Origin: Bacteroidota bacterium
Lineage (GTDB): Bacteria; Bacteroidota; Bacteroidia; B-17B0; Aurantibacillaceae
Length of the DNA: 64,000 nt
NCBI GenBank assembly: GCA_025363015.1
Contig: JANYEQ010000035.1
Location: forward strand, 1 to 64,000
Direction of reading: 5' to 3'
The notes under the pieces were generated by a model. That model was not told where the DNA came from and ran no database searches. It saw nothing but the letters and a program-made list of their open reading frames with translations. The position numbers were made by a program, and so were the translations under genes. Below, piece by piece: positions 52,099 through 61,827 of the stretch; the stretch's first letter is position 1; every line of letters starts with the position of its first letter.

Positions 52099-53541
52099 CT
52101 ATAGGTTTTGATAATATTTTAAGTAGTTGCTTCGCCAAGTTTTGTTGGCTAGGGCATTGTATTTTTCTAATAAGGGAAAATTATCGGTATTAATTAATTG
52201 GCAGGGCATGGGGTTTTGGTTATTAAGGGTATAGTTTAAAGGCTTTATGGTTTGTAAGGTGGCTACAAAAATAATATTGCGGTAATTTGGATTGGCGGAA
52301 AGTGCTGTTAATTGTACATTAAACCCTGCTTTTTGTAAGGTGTTTTTTAATATGGTAGTGCCTATGCCTATAGTGCCGTTAACATAGCCATGCCAATTAA
52401 TTAAAAAAAGGGCATTAGGGTTTAAATTGTTTTTTAATTGCTTAAGGCTTTGTAGGGTTAGCAAGTGGCTGGGTTGTTCTTCGGCTTTAAACACATCTAC
52501 CAACACTATAGAGTACTTTTTTGTGCAATGGTTTAAAAAATAACGGGCATCGGCACAAATAGTATTTACGCTTGGGTTTAAATAAAAATATTTTTTAGCT
52601 ACGGTAATAATTCGGTCATCAAATTCAACGCCATCAACAGCGTAGTTTTTTGCACACAATACATTTGCGGTTAAACCCCCGCCCAAACCTAATACTAAAG
52701 CGGGTTGTGTATTTTTTGAAGGAGGAATTAAACTATCTAACAAGCTTACATAGCTTGAAACCGATTGTTTTGTGCTGCAATTCATTTCGGTTTGTACAAT
52801 ATTATTTATGGTTAATAGTGTAACAGAATCGGTATTTTGCCCTACAATGGTTTTTACTTGTAAATGCCCTAAAATACTATCGGCACTGTAGGTAATGGCA
52901 TTATTTTTAAAGGTAAATTGTAAGTTTAAGTACATTAAACCTGCAAATAATATTAGTTGCGTGGGTTTAAAGGGTTTAAAAACAAATAGGGTAATGGCAA
53001 ACAGTAAAATGGCAAATACCATTAAACACATATTTAAACCAAGAGTAGGTATTACATAAAAGCCGCATAAAAAAGTGGCAAAAATGCCACCTGCTGTACT
53101 AATGGCGTATACTGTGCCACTTGCTTTACCGGCAGATGTGGTGGCTTTTGTTTGTAATAAAATAAATAGGGGTGAGGTGGCGCCTAAAAAAAACACTGGT
53201 AAAAACAATAAGGTTAAGGTGCTAATAACTACACCCATTAAAAATGGCAAGTACGAAATACGTGGTATAACATAGTAGCTTAATACTGGCATTAGTACTA
53301 CAAATAAAGCGGCTAAATATAAAATTTGTGCTAATTTTTTTTGAGGGTGTTTGGTTTTATCGCTTAACCAACCACCATAAAAATAGCCACTGGCCAAAGC
53401 CCCCAAGGTAATACCCATTACCGATGCCCAAACATATAAACTACTGCCAAAAATAGGCGCCAATAATTTAGCACCACACAATTCGGCAGCCATTACAACT
53501 GCCCCCTCAATAAAACTTAGTATTAATAATTTTTTTTGCAT
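52099..53541 (-). CDS. Membrane-fused spermidine synthase-like protein
   Basis: The 480-residue protein has about ten hydrophobic segments in residues 1-235 (MFS-like) and then a spermidine synthase-like Rossmann domain with VLGLGGGLTANVLC, VDGVEFDDRIITVAKKYF and VLVDVFKAEEQPSHLLT. Such fusions are often annotated as fused MFS/spermidine synthase; polyamine production is not proven. The 242 bases between its start and the next gene contain no gene I can support. Confidence 0.82.
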   Translation of the reverse strand: MQKKLLILSFIEGAVVMAAELCGAKLLAPIFGSSLYVWASVMGITLGALASGYFYGGWLSDKTKHPQKKLAQILYLAALFVVLMPVLSYYVIPRISYLPFLMGVVISTLTLLFLPVFFLGATSPLFILLQTKATTSAGKASGTVYAISTAGGIFATFLCGFYVIPTLGLNMCLMVFAILLFAITLFVFKPFKPTQLILFAGLMYLNLQFTFKNNAITYSADSILGHLQVKTIVGQNTDSVTLLTINNIVQTEMNCSTKQSVSSYVSLLDSLIPPSKNTQPALVLGLGGGLTANVLCAKNYAVDGVEFDDRIITVAKKYFYLNPSVNTICADARYFLNHCTKKYSIVLVDVFKAEEQPSHLLTLQSLKQLKNNLNPNALFLINWHGYVNGTIGIGTTILKNTLQKAGFNVQLTALSANPNYRNIIFVATLQTIKPLNYTLNNQNPMPCQLINTDNFPLLEKYNALANKTWRSNYLKYYQNL

Positions 53542-53783
53542 GTAATAAGATTTTAAAGTTAAAGCCTTTGTTTAACCAATGCAAACCTTTTTTACAGTAT
53601 ATTACTACTACCGTATTTACTATGGCCCTAATTTTTTTGTTATTACTATAAGCCACTCTGTTTTTGGCATATACTTATTTGTTTTGCCTTAGCATTTTTG
53701 TTTTTGTACAGGGTAACTCTTAAAGTTGGCTGTTACACGTTTGGAAACAACTTTCACAATCCGTTAAGATAATAAAAGAGTAA

Positions 53784-54563
53784 CTAACTCACCACTCCAA
53801 TACCAATTAACAGGCCCATGCTTAGCATAAAAATACCTACTAACCATTTAAAAAAAGTGAGGCTTGTTTTTTTAAATAATTTATTGCCCACAAAAGCTCC
53901 TAGCCATGCACAAACTACAGCTAGTATTACTACTACATAATTAGTTTGGTTTTGTTTTAAAACAGCAAAATTACTGTAAAGGCTCAAGCGCATTACATCT
54001 ACCATACAGGCTACTGCCACGCCTGTAGCAATGTAGCTTTGCTTTGATAAGTTTATACGTAATAAAAAGGCACTACGTATAGCGCCTTGGTGCCCACTAA
54101 AGCCACCAAAAAAACCACTTAATACGCCACCCAAGGGCAAGTATTTTTGATGAAAGGTAATGGCAGATAATTTTTTAGATAATTCGATAATAGAAAATAA
54201 AATAATTACAAAGCCTACTATTATACCCTGCCAAGTAATATTAAAATGGGTATAACAACAGTTGTAATTTGCTATTTGTAAATTAATGCCGCCCAATTTT
54301 TTTAATAAATACGCACCAAAAAAAGCAGCAAGGGTGGAGGGTAAACCGAATTTTAAAACCAATGGCCAATTTATAAATTTATATACCAAGCCTAATTTAA
54401 ATACATTGTTTAATAAATGCACACAAGCCGTTAAACCAATAGCAATGGGCAAGGGGTAATACATAGCAAAAACGGGTAGTAAAATAGTACCCAAACCAAA
54501 GCCCGAAAAAAAAGTTAAAAACGAGGCTATTAAAGCGGTAAGGGGTATTAAAACATAAATCAT
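53784..54563 (-). CDS. TauE/SafE (TSUP) family membrane transporter
   Basis: The 259-residue protein has about eight membrane segments arranged as two repeats: LTALIASFLTFFSGFGLGTILLPVF in the first and GGVLSGFFGGFSGHQGAIRSAFLL in the second, which fits the TSUP family of sulfite/sulfonate or other anion exporters. Substrate unknown. It starts 7 bases after the BadF-type kinase gene, so both are in one unit. Confidence 0.88.
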   Translation of the reverse strand: MIYVLIPLTALIASFLTFFSGFGLGTILLPVFAMYYPLPIAIGLTACVHLLNNVFKLGLVYKFINWPLVLKFGLPSTLAAFFGAYLLKKLGGINLQIANYNCCYTHFNITWQGIIVGFVIILFSIIELSKKLSAITFHQKYLPLGGVLSGFFGGFSGHQGAIRSAFLLRINLSKQSYIATGVAVACMVDVMRLSLYSNFAVLKQNQTNYVVVILAVVCAWLGAFVGNKLFKKTSLTFFKWLVGIFMLSMGLLIGIGVVS

Positions 54564-54570
54564 AATTAGG

Positions 54571-55413
54571 TTACGAGTGGTATTCTATTAAACCTTCGAT
54601 AGGTGATTGTATTATTTTACCCATTTCAAAACCATTATCCAAAGCTACTTTGGCAATTAAATCTTTATAATAATAGCCTATTGAACCCACGGTGCTTACT
54701 TTATAATTTGTAGCATTGGTATATTTAATTACCTGTTGTTTAAAAAACGAATCAAAACAATTGTATAGTAATTGTTGTATAAAAGCATGTTGTTTGTGCT
54801 GTTCTACAAACAAACTAATGGTAGCTAAATACTTGCTGGGCATTGGATTTTTGTAAACATTGTTTAAAATTTCTTCGCGGTTAAAACCTTGTTTTTGAAA
54901 AGCCGTTTTTAAATCCGTTGGCAAATTATCATCAAAATAATGCTGTATAAAAAACTTACCTATTTGTGCACCGCTTCCGTGGTCGCCCCACAAATACCCC
55001 ACCGATGGCACGTTTTCTATAATGTGTTTGCCGTTGTATAAACAGCTGTTACTACCTGTGCCTAAAATGCAGGCAATGCCCCATTCTTTTTTACACAAAG
55101 CACGTGCGGCAGCTAATAAATCGTGCGATACATTTATTTTTGGAATGTTTAAAGTATTGGTTAAGGTATGTTCTAATAACGAGCAATTATCAAACGTTGA
55201 GCAGCCTGCGCCATAGTAATGCAAGGTAGTAATGTGGTTTAAGTACTCGGCTAAATAAGGCTTTAGGTTATTGGTAATTTCTAAACTAATTTGGTCTTTA
55301 CTTTGAAAATAGGGGTTAAACCCAATTGTTTTTATGTGTTTAATAACTTTACTGTTTTGCAACAATACCCAATCTGTTTTGGTTGACCCACTATCGGCAA
55401 TTAAAATGTACAT
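54571..55413 (-). CDS. BadF/BadG/BcrA/BcrD-type ATPase, probable N-acetylglucosamine kinase
   Basis: The 280-residue ASKHA-fold protein starts with IADSGSTKTDWVLLQ (phosphate-1 loop), then YGAGC, ILGTGSNSCLYNG (phosphate-2), and SVGYLWGDHGSGAQIG. This set is typical of N-acetylglucosamine kinase-like proteins of Bacteroidota. The likely role is phosphorylation of amino sugars from peptidoglycan turnover, which would feed the same pool as GlmS and Mpl; that role is inference. It diverges from the SpoIID gene. Confidence 0.85.
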   Translation of the reverse strand: MYILIADSGSTKTDWVLLQNSKVIKHIKTIGFNPYFQSKDQISLEITNNLKPYLAEYLNHITTLHYYGAGCSTFDNCSLLEHTLTNTLNIPKINVSHDLLAAARALCKKEWGIACILGTGSNSCLYNGKHIIENVPSVGYLWGDHGSGAQIGKFFIQHYFDDNLPTDLKTAFQKQGFNREEILNNVYKNPMPSKYLATISLFVEQHKQHAFIQQLLYNCFDSFFKQQVIKYTNATNYKVSTVGSIGYYYKDLIAKVALDNGFEMGKIIQSPIEGLIEYHS

Positions 55414-55457
55414 TGTTTTTTTAAGGTATAAAGTTCTTAAAATTAAAAAATATTATG

Positions 55458-55477
55458 GTATTAATTATAATTAATAC
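55458..55477. promoter_or_regulatory. 20-bp perfect AT-rich palindrome
   Basis: GTATTAATTATAATTAATAC lies in the 267-base divergent spacer between the kinase and SpoIID genes, 45 bases from the kinase start. It may be an operator, but the AT content makes a chance palindrome less surprising. Confidence 0.3.
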
Positions 55478-55680
55478 TAACAGGTATTATTTATTGAGGT
55501 TAATTTTTAAAAACACGTAGGTACATAGGACTTTTTTAATAGTATAGATATGGAGCTTGATATAGCAAACTAAAGTATAGCTTCAGTTCTTTGAATATAT
55601 TTACCATTATATTATTTTTAGAAGAAAACTATGTTTTTATGTGGTTTGTTTTTTTATAGCCTAAGGAGTGTAGGTTTTAC

Positions 55681-56961
55681 ATGACGTTCTTCACATTACA
55701 TCGCTTAAAACTATTACAAAAACTTAAAAATAGTATAAGCAATAGGCATAACTTAGCTTTTGTGCTAAATAAAACAACATCGTTATTTAAAAAAATAGTG
55801 TTTTTTAGTCTGCTGATAACAGTAGTACTAATTACATTTTCGTCGTTTTTTATTATTGCCGAAAATTTACAAATTAAAATATATACTAATTTAAAATTAA
55901 ACGCGTTGCAGGTTAATGCTAATGCGGGCAGTTATAAAGTTATGGCCGATGGTAGCTTAATTACCGAAACCACAGGCGAAAGCATTTTTAAATTTAATCT
56001 AAAAGGCGATAGTATTGAACTAAAACAAAACGAAAAATTTATTGGTACTTTTAAATACATAAAATTTACGGGCGATGACCTTTGCGAATTAAAAGTTAAG
56101 CTTATTAACCCTGATAGAAAAGCACGCATCTATCAAAACAATTTAAGCTTTGGGGTAAGCGATGGCTATATTCGCATATTGAACGAAGTTATTTTAGATA
56201 ATTACATTGCTGGCGTTACCGAAGCGGAAGCGGGAAGCAAATCCACCCTTGAGTTTTATAAAGTACAAGCTATTTTAGCCCGCACCTTTGCCTTAGCGCA
56301 TATAAACAAACACGTTACCGAAGGCTTTAGTTTGTGTGACCAAGTGCACTGCCAAGCTTATTATGGCAAACCTAAAGATTTTAGTATTTATACGGCTATT
56401 GAAGATACAAAAGGTAAAGTAGTGGTAGATGAAAATTTAAACCTAATAATAGCAGCTTTTCACAGCAACAGCGGTGGGCAAACTGCTAATAGCGAAGATG
56501 TGTGGGGAGCCAAAACCACTTATTTACGAAGTGTAAACGATAGTTTTAGCATTAAAATGCCTAACAGTAAATGGGAACGCAAAATGCTTATAGATGATTG
56601 GCTTAAGTATTTAAAAATAAAGCATAATTATCCAATAGAAAATGATGAAGCAAAAAATGCCGCTATTAATTTTAAACAAGACCAAAGAAAATACTTTTTA
56701 GAATGCAACTCAAGCAAAGTACCTTTAAAAAATGTGAGATTAGATTTACAATTAAAATCTACTTACTTTTCTATTAGCCAATTAACGAAAGACACCATTG
56801 TTTTTAAAGGTCGCGGCTTTGGGCATGGTTTAGGTATGTGCCAAGAAGGGGCCATGCGCATGAGTAAATTAGGATATAAATATCCCGAAATTATAAGTTT
56901 TTATTATCGTAATATTCAAATAATTGATTTACGGAAATTAAGTTTTTTTAAAGACGAGTAA
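55681..56961 (+). CDS. SpoIID/LytB domain protein
   Basis: The 426-residue protein has a basic N terminus, one membrane helix (about 40-62), and a SpoIID domain (about 165-420): VILDNYIAGVTEAEAGSKSTLEFYKVQAILARTFAL, FHSNSGGQTANSEDVWG and GRGFGHGLGMCQEGAMRM. In Bacillus SpoIID is a lytic transglycosylase acting on stem-free glycan. Here it probably trims peptidoglycan. AAGGAG occurs 15 bases before the ATG, unusual for this phylum. Confidence 0.88.
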   Translation: MTFFTLHRLKLLQKLKNSISNRHNLAFVLNKTTSLFKKIVFFSLLITVVLITFSSFFIIAENLQIKIYTNLKLNALQVNANAGSYKVMADGSLITETTGESIFKFNLKGDSIELKQNEKFIGTFKYIKFTGDDLCELKVKLINPDRKARIYQNNLSFGVSDGYIRILNEVILDNYIAGVTEAEAGSKSTLEFYKVQAILARTFALAHINKHVTEGFSLCDQVHCQAYYGKPKDFSIYTAIEDTKGKVVVDENLNLIIAAFHSNSGGQTANSEDVWGAKTTYLRSVNDSFSIKMPNSKWERKMLIDDWLKYLKIKHNYPIENDEAKNAAINFKQDQRKYFLECNSSKVPLKNVRLDLQLKSTYFSISQLTKDTIVFKGRGFGHGLGMCQEGAMRMSKLGYKYPEIISFYYRNIQIIDLRKLSFFKDE

Positions 56962-56968
56962 TCATTCG

Positions 56969-57925
56969 TTAAAACTTATACCCAAACCCTATGGCAATGG
57001 TTGTTAATAATTGCACCCGTGGCCCATTAATATCGTTGGGGTTAGTGTACAGGCCATCTTTATTCCAATCGCGTTTAATAATAATATCATCATCGTATAT
57101 CATTTGCGAAATAAAATTAGCAGTAAAATATTTATTTATTTTAAAAGTAAGTAGGTTGTTAAACACCACATCTATATTTTGTGGGTTGTGTGCATAATTA
57201 GAAAATAAATCTAAGTACGAATCTAAATTTACATTTTTAAATATATCTTTTTTAAACTTTAAAATTATTCGTCCTCCAAACTCATAACGTATTTTTTTAC
57301 CATGTGTAATAATAGTATCGCCCGCTGTATTAGTAGTTGCTTTTTGCACCCCATACGCTCCTGCATCAGCCAAATATTGGCGGTTTACAATAGTAATTTT
57401 ACCAGCAATTGGCGCAAATGTTGCCGAAAAATAATTAGTAGGTTTATAATCTAAACCTATAGCTAATTGAATATAGGCTGGCGACATAAAATCGGCAGTA
57501 GCTGGGCCCGAAATGGTATCGCTTACATAATTATAGCCGGGCGAAAATTGCGTTCTAAAATCGCCTTGCCCAACATAAAACCAGTACTTACTAAAGGCAT
57601 CAATATTATATTTACTAAGGGCAAATAATTGGTCAATGTTTTTACGAAACAATTTAGCATCGCCAGGTTTAATAACGCCATACTGCGCATCTATTTTACT
57701 TAACCACGAGTGTTTACCTCTTGTATAAACCGCTTCAGCATTTAAAATAGTATTAAGAGCCACATTATTTTGCCCACCACCTTGCCAATTACTGAGCGCT
57801 GTTTGGCTTGCATTAACACCAAAAAAACCCGATTTTTTCCAATAACTCGTGTCTTTTTTAGCAGATTGCTGAGCAATAACCGTAATTGTAAGTAATAATA
57901 AAGTGACGCTTATTAGTTTTCTCAT
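56969..57925 (-). CDS. DUF3078 family outer-membrane-like protein
   Basis: The 318-residue protein has a signal peptide (to IAQQ) and the DUF3078 signature SGFFGVNASQTALSNWQGGGQNNVALN, then amphipathic beta strands ending TTIAIGFGYKF, the C-terminal aromatic typical of an outer-membrane barrel. Function unknown. It converges on the SpoIID gene with 7 bases between. Confidence 0.88.
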   Translation of the reverse strand: MRKLISVTLLLLTITVIAQQSAKKDTSYWKKSGFFGVNASQTALSNWQGGGQNNVALNTILNAEAVYTRGKHSWLSKIDAQYGVIKPGDAKLFRKNIDQLFALSKYNIDAFSKYWFYVGQGDFRTQFSPGYNYVSDTISGPATADFMSPAYIQLAIGLDYKPTNYFSATFAPIAGKITIVNRQYLADAGAYGVQKATTNTAGDTIITHGKKIRYEFGGRIILKFKKDIFKNVNLDSYLDLFSNYAHNPQNIDVVFNNLLTFKINKYFTANFISQMIYDDDIIIKRDWNKDGLYTNPNDINGPRVQLLTTIAIGFGYKF

Positions 57926-58014
57926 GGGTAAATTTTAATTTATATTTTTACGAAGCGCAAAAATATAAATTAAAATCGATTACCAACCCATAAATAGGTA
58001 AAAAGTAAATGACA

Positions 58015-60090
58015 TTACTTTTTATAACTACCAATGCCTTTGGCCAACCAATCTGCAAAAATGGCTTCATCTAACTCGGTACCTTTAGTGCCATTGCTTA
58101 TGGTTTTTTCAGCAGCATCTATTATCACATATTGTGGTTGCGAACTACTGTTGTATTTTGTAGTTTGCATATAGCCCCATTTTTCACCATAGGTTTCAAG
58201 AGTACGTTGTTTGCCAAACCAAAACACTTCTTTTTGTTCGGCTTTAGGTAAATCTACTTTACTATCCACATATAACGAAACAATAACCACATCGTTTTTT
58301 AAATATTTTAAAACAGTGGGTTTGCTCCAAATATTATTTTCCATTAAACGGCAATTAACGCAAGCATTGCCTGTAAAATCAACAAACAAAGGCTTATTTA
58401 CAAGTTTAGAATATTTTAACGCATTATCATAATCGTCTTTAAACAGCATTAATCCCTCGGGGCCAACAACGCGTAAGGCTTCTAACTTACCTTCTTCAGT
58501 ATTTGAATTAGAGGCAGTAGTTGTTCCTTCAGTACCATGCCCACCAAAGCCACTTGGCGATTCAGAATAATGGTGAGGAGGAGGAAACGAGGCTATTAAA
58601 CGTAAAGGTGCGCCCCAAAGCCCTGGTATTAAATAAATAGTAAAGCTTAACGATATAGTGGCAAATAAAATTCTACCCACCGATAAATGCGATGGTGGAT
58701 CATCGTGCGAGGTGCGAAATGTACCTAATAAATATAACGAGAGCATGGCAAAAATACCAATCCATAAAGCAATAAATACCTCACGTTTTATAAAGCCCCA
58801 ATTATTAACATTATCGGCATTGGCTAAAAATTTAATAGCTAAAGCTAATTCAATAAACGCTATTACTACTTTAAAAGTAGTCATCCATCCACCCGATTTT
58901 GGTAGGTTTTTTAACCAGGATGGGAAAAATGCAAACAACATAAATGGTAGGGCAATACCTGTACCAAAGCCTGTAAAACCTACAATAGGGCATAAATAAC
59001 CTTCGCCCTTTGCCACTGCCGTGATTAAACCTCCCATAAAGCCAGCGGTACACGAAAAGCTAACCACCACTAAGGTTGCCGCCATAAAAAATAATCCCAT
59101 AATGCCCCCTTTATCAGCTTTGGCATCTAATTTATTAGCAAATGCACTTGGTAAAGTAATTTCAAACAAACCAAAAAACGATAAAGCAAAAACAACAAAT
59201 AGTAAAAAGAAAAAGATATTTAAACCTGTATTAGTGGCAATATTACTAAGCGCAGTGGGGCCAAATATAACGGTAATACCCATGGTTAAAATATCAAAAA
59301 TTAAAATAATAAATAAACCATACAGCACAGCATTTCTTATGCCTTTGGCCCTGCTGCCGCTTTGTTTTAAAAAGAAAGAAACCGTTAACGGAATTAAACT
59401 GTAAATACACGGCATTAATACTGCACCAAAACCAGCAATTAATCCTATTAGTAAAGTATCCCAGGGGTTACACTCACTTTTAGTTTCGGTAGGTGTTACA
59501 TTTGATTCTGAAACCTGTGCTTGATTTACATTTTTACTCGTATCAACAGTCATGTTAGTGTTTGGTAAATTAGCAACGCTACTGGTATCTAGTGTTAAAC
59601 TTTCAGTAGCTGCGGTACCAATATTAGTTGCGCAGGTATTAGAGCCTTGTAAATCAAATTGAAATTTATCGGGCGGCGGAAACACACATACCCCTTTACT
59701 ACAGGTTTGAAACTCGTATTTACCCGTAATTTTAATGGCGCCTCCACTTAATAATTTTATACGTTGGGTAAAACTGCCTGTATGCTCGTGATAAATAGTA
59801 GTTAACTCTAAATCTTTATCAAAATCGGTTTTAGTTTTACTTTCTTTAACGGCGCCTATCAATTCGTAATCTTTACTTTTGGTAAATTTAAATACAGTGG
59901 GGTTGGGTGCGCCATCGCCTTCGGTTTTTTTAAGCGAGTATAAATGCCAGCCTTCTTTTACGGTAGCTTTAAAAATTAAATCATATTCACAATCAGATAC
60001 TTTTTTAGTTTCAAATTGCCAAGTAACAGGCGTTTCTTGTGCTGATAGTTTTAAAACAAAAAGCAAAATTAGGAGGAATAATTTTTTCAT
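58015..60090 (-). CDS. dsbD: DsbD-type thiol:disulfide interchange protein
   Basis: I start this at 60090 (MKKLFLLILLFVLKLSAQ), since the track start at 60177 puts 29 residues before a standard signal peptide. The 691-residue protein has an N-terminal periplasmic DsbD-like domain (about 20-160, with C-SKGVC), a membrane domain of eight segments with MPCIYSLIPLTVSFF and FSCTAGFMGG, and a C-terminal thioredoxin domain with CVNC (about 580). It carries electrons from cytosolic thioredoxin to periplasmic substrates. Its extended linker is rich in Ser/Thr/Asn. Confidence 0.92.
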   Translation of the reverse strand: MKKLFLLILLFVLKLSAQETPVTWQFETKKVSDCEYDLIFKATVKEGWHLYSLKKTEGDGAPNPTVFKFTKSKDYELIGAVKESKTKTDFDKDLELTTIYHEHTGSFTQRIKLLSGGAIKITGKYEFQTCSKGVCVFPPPDKFQFDLQGSNTCATNIGTAATESLTLDTSSVANLPNTNMTVDTSKNVNQAQVSESNVTPTETKSECNPWDTLLIGLIAGFGAVLMPCIYSLIPLTVSFFLKQSGSRAKGIRNAVLYGLFIILIFDILTMGITVIFGPTALSNIATNTGLNIFFFLLFVVFALSFFGLFEITLPSAFANKLDAKADKGGIMGLFFMAATLVVVSFSCTAGFMGGLITAVAKGEGYLCPIVGFTGFGTGIALPFMLFAFFPSWLKNLPKSGGWMTTFKVVIAFIELALAIKFLANADNVNNWGFIKREVFIALWIGIFAMLSLYLLGTFRTSHDDPPSHLSVGRILFATISLSFTIYLIPGLWGAPLRLIASFPPPHHYSESPSGFGGHGTEGTTTASNSNTEEGKLEALRVVGPEGLMLFKDDYDNALKYSKLVNKPLFVDFTGNACVNCRLMENNIWSKPTVLKYLKNDVVIVSLYVDSKVDLPKAEQKEVFWFGKQRTLETYGEKWGYMQTTKYNSSSQPQYVIIDAAEKTISNGTKGTELDEAIFADWLAKGIGSYKK

Positions 60091-60261
60091 ATCTATTAAT
60101 TTAATTTTAAAGGCGTTAGTATTAATTGCTAAAAATAATAATTCATTTATAATAAAATTGTAAAACAACTGACACAATTACTAAACTTATGTTAAATAGT
60201 GTTGATTTACTGCTTAAATAGGGTATTAAATTATAATTCGTAATTTTAAAATTTAATTTTT

Positions 60262-61737
60262 ATGGAACATTACGACCTTATTGTAATTGGTGGTGGCCCA
60301 AGTGGATATGCTGGGGCTATGCGTGCTATTGATTTTGGAAAAAAAGTACTGTTAATTGAAAAAAATAAAATTGGTGGTGCAGGAATTTACAATGGTGTTT
60401 TAACATCTAAAACCCTTTGGGAGCAAGCCTTAAAAGCACAATCTATTAGAGACTTAATACCCAATTATACACCCTCTTTCGATTCTATTTCTAAAATTGT
60501 AAACGAAGCTGTTTTTGAACGCAAAACACAAGCCACCGTACATTTACAGTTACTTCAAAAGCAGAACAATCGCTTACTTTTTTACGAAAAAGGTACTGCC
60601 ACTTTAAAAGATAAACATACCGTAGATATTAAAAAAGATGACGGTACCCAAAAAACAGTTAGTGCTAAATTTATATTAATAGCCACCGGTAGTAGGCCAC
60701 GCATACCCGCTAACATTACCGTAGATGAAAAAATAATTGTAACCAGCGATGGTATTAAAAACTTTACCCAATTTCCAAAAAGCATGGTAGTATTAGGTGC
60801 TGGGGTTATTGGTTGCGAGTTTGCCACTATTTTTTCGGGCTTTGGCACTACTAAAGTGAGTTTAATTGATAAAGCCGATCGTATTTTACCCTTTGAAGAC
60901 GAAGATGTAGCCAATGTTATTAAACATAATTTAGAAACAAACAATGCCCATGTGCATTCAGGTGCTTCGCTTAAACGCATGGAGATTATTAATAATAAAG
61001 TAGAATACGAACTAGATTATAAAAATGGCACCTCACAAACCTTTACTGTTGATAAAGCCTTAATTTCTATAGGGCGTGTAGCAAATGTTGAAAATATTGG
61101 TTTACAAAATGCCGACGTTAAACTTAACGAACGCGGTTGTATTTGGGACGATGATACACAAACTAACATTAGTAATATATATGTTGCGGGAGACGTAACT
61201 ACCGAGGTAGCGCTTGTAAACGTGGGCGAGCGCGAAGCCCGCCATGCTGTAGTGCGAATGTTTGGCCCTACTATTAAACCTTTATCGTATAAAAACATTA
61301 GTACCATTATGTTTTTAAACCCCGAGGTAGCCGCCGTAGGTATGAGCGAGCAAGAGTGTGTAGCCAAAGGCATTGCACACAAAGTAGTAAAGTTAGATTT
61401 TACAACAAATGCCCGTGCCATTGCTATGCGTAAAACACAAGGTTTTTTTAAAATTATTGTTACCAACGATAATGGTATGCGCATTTTAGGTATGCGTGTG
61501 GTAGGCGAACATGCCAGTAGTGCCATACAAGCCGTTGCCTATTTAATTTACACCAACCAAGGCATAAAAGAGTTGGCCGATATGATGCATCCACACCCCA
61601 GTATTATTGAGGGTGTACAAGAATGTTTACGCATGTTGTTGGGTAAATCTATATACAAACCTTATATTTTTAAAGATAGATTAAAATGCTATGTATGTGA
61701 AAATGGTGTATGCACAGCTATTGAAAGTTTAGTTTAA
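60262..61737 (+). CDS. FAD-dependent pyridine-nucleotide oxidoreductase lacking the redox cysteines
   Basis: The 491-residue protein has the lipoamide dehydrogenase/transhydrogenase fold: FAD loop GGGPSGYAGAM (about 10-20), NAD loop VLGAGVIGCEFATIF, NIYVAGDVT, and the dimerisation motif HPHPSIIEG. Where LPD has CxxxxC, this reads GGAGIYNGVLTSK, with G41 and V46 in place of both cysteines. The C terminus adds CYVCENGVC. It may be an SthA-like transhydrogenase or another NAD(P)H oxidoreductase; disulfide exchange at the usual site is excluded. Confidence 0.88.
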   Translation: MEHYDLIVIGGGPSGYAGAMRAIDFGKKVLLIEKNKIGGAGIYNGVLTSKTLWEQALKAQSIRDLIPNYTPSFDSISKIVNEAVFERKTQATVHLQLLQKQNNRLLFYEKGTATLKDKHTVDIKKDDGTQKTVSAKFILIATGSRPRIPANITVDEKIIVTSDGIKNFTQFPKSMVVLGAGVIGCEFATIFSGFGTTKVSLIDKADRILPFEDEDVANVIKHNLETNNAHVHSGASLKRMEIINNKVEYELDYKNGTSQTFTVDKALISIGRVANVENIGLQNADVKLNERGCIWDDDTQTNISNIYVAGDVTTEVALVNVGEREARHAVVRMFGPTIKPLSYKNISTIMFLNPEVAAVGMSEQECVAKGIAHKVVKLDFTTNARAIAMRKTQGFFKIIVTNDNGMRILGMRVVGEHASSAIQAVAYLIYTNQGIKELADMMHPHPSIIEGVQECLRMLLGKSIYKPYIFKDRLKCYVCENGVCTAIESLV

Positions 61738-61827
61738 CACTTAATAAATGTAACATATTTTGTAAATTTTTATTATAAATGCTAAGTAAAAAGTTGTAAT
61801 TTTATTAAAATTTTTTAAGTAATTTTT

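Noticed and set aside
53542-53783. Spacer upstream of the spermidine synthase-like gene as a possible pseudogene
   Set aside because: Translations on both strands are broken by stops without any coherent peptide; nothing supported.
58658-59404. Plus-strand ORFs of 113 and 127 aa within dsbD
   Set aside because: Antisense shadows in a membrane-protein gene; low-complexity Lys/Ile/Asn composition and no start context.
60582-61526. Minus-strand ORFs of 132 and 169 aa inside the flavoprotein gene
   Set aside because: Antisense shadows; the plus-strand frame has FAD and NAD motifs throughout.
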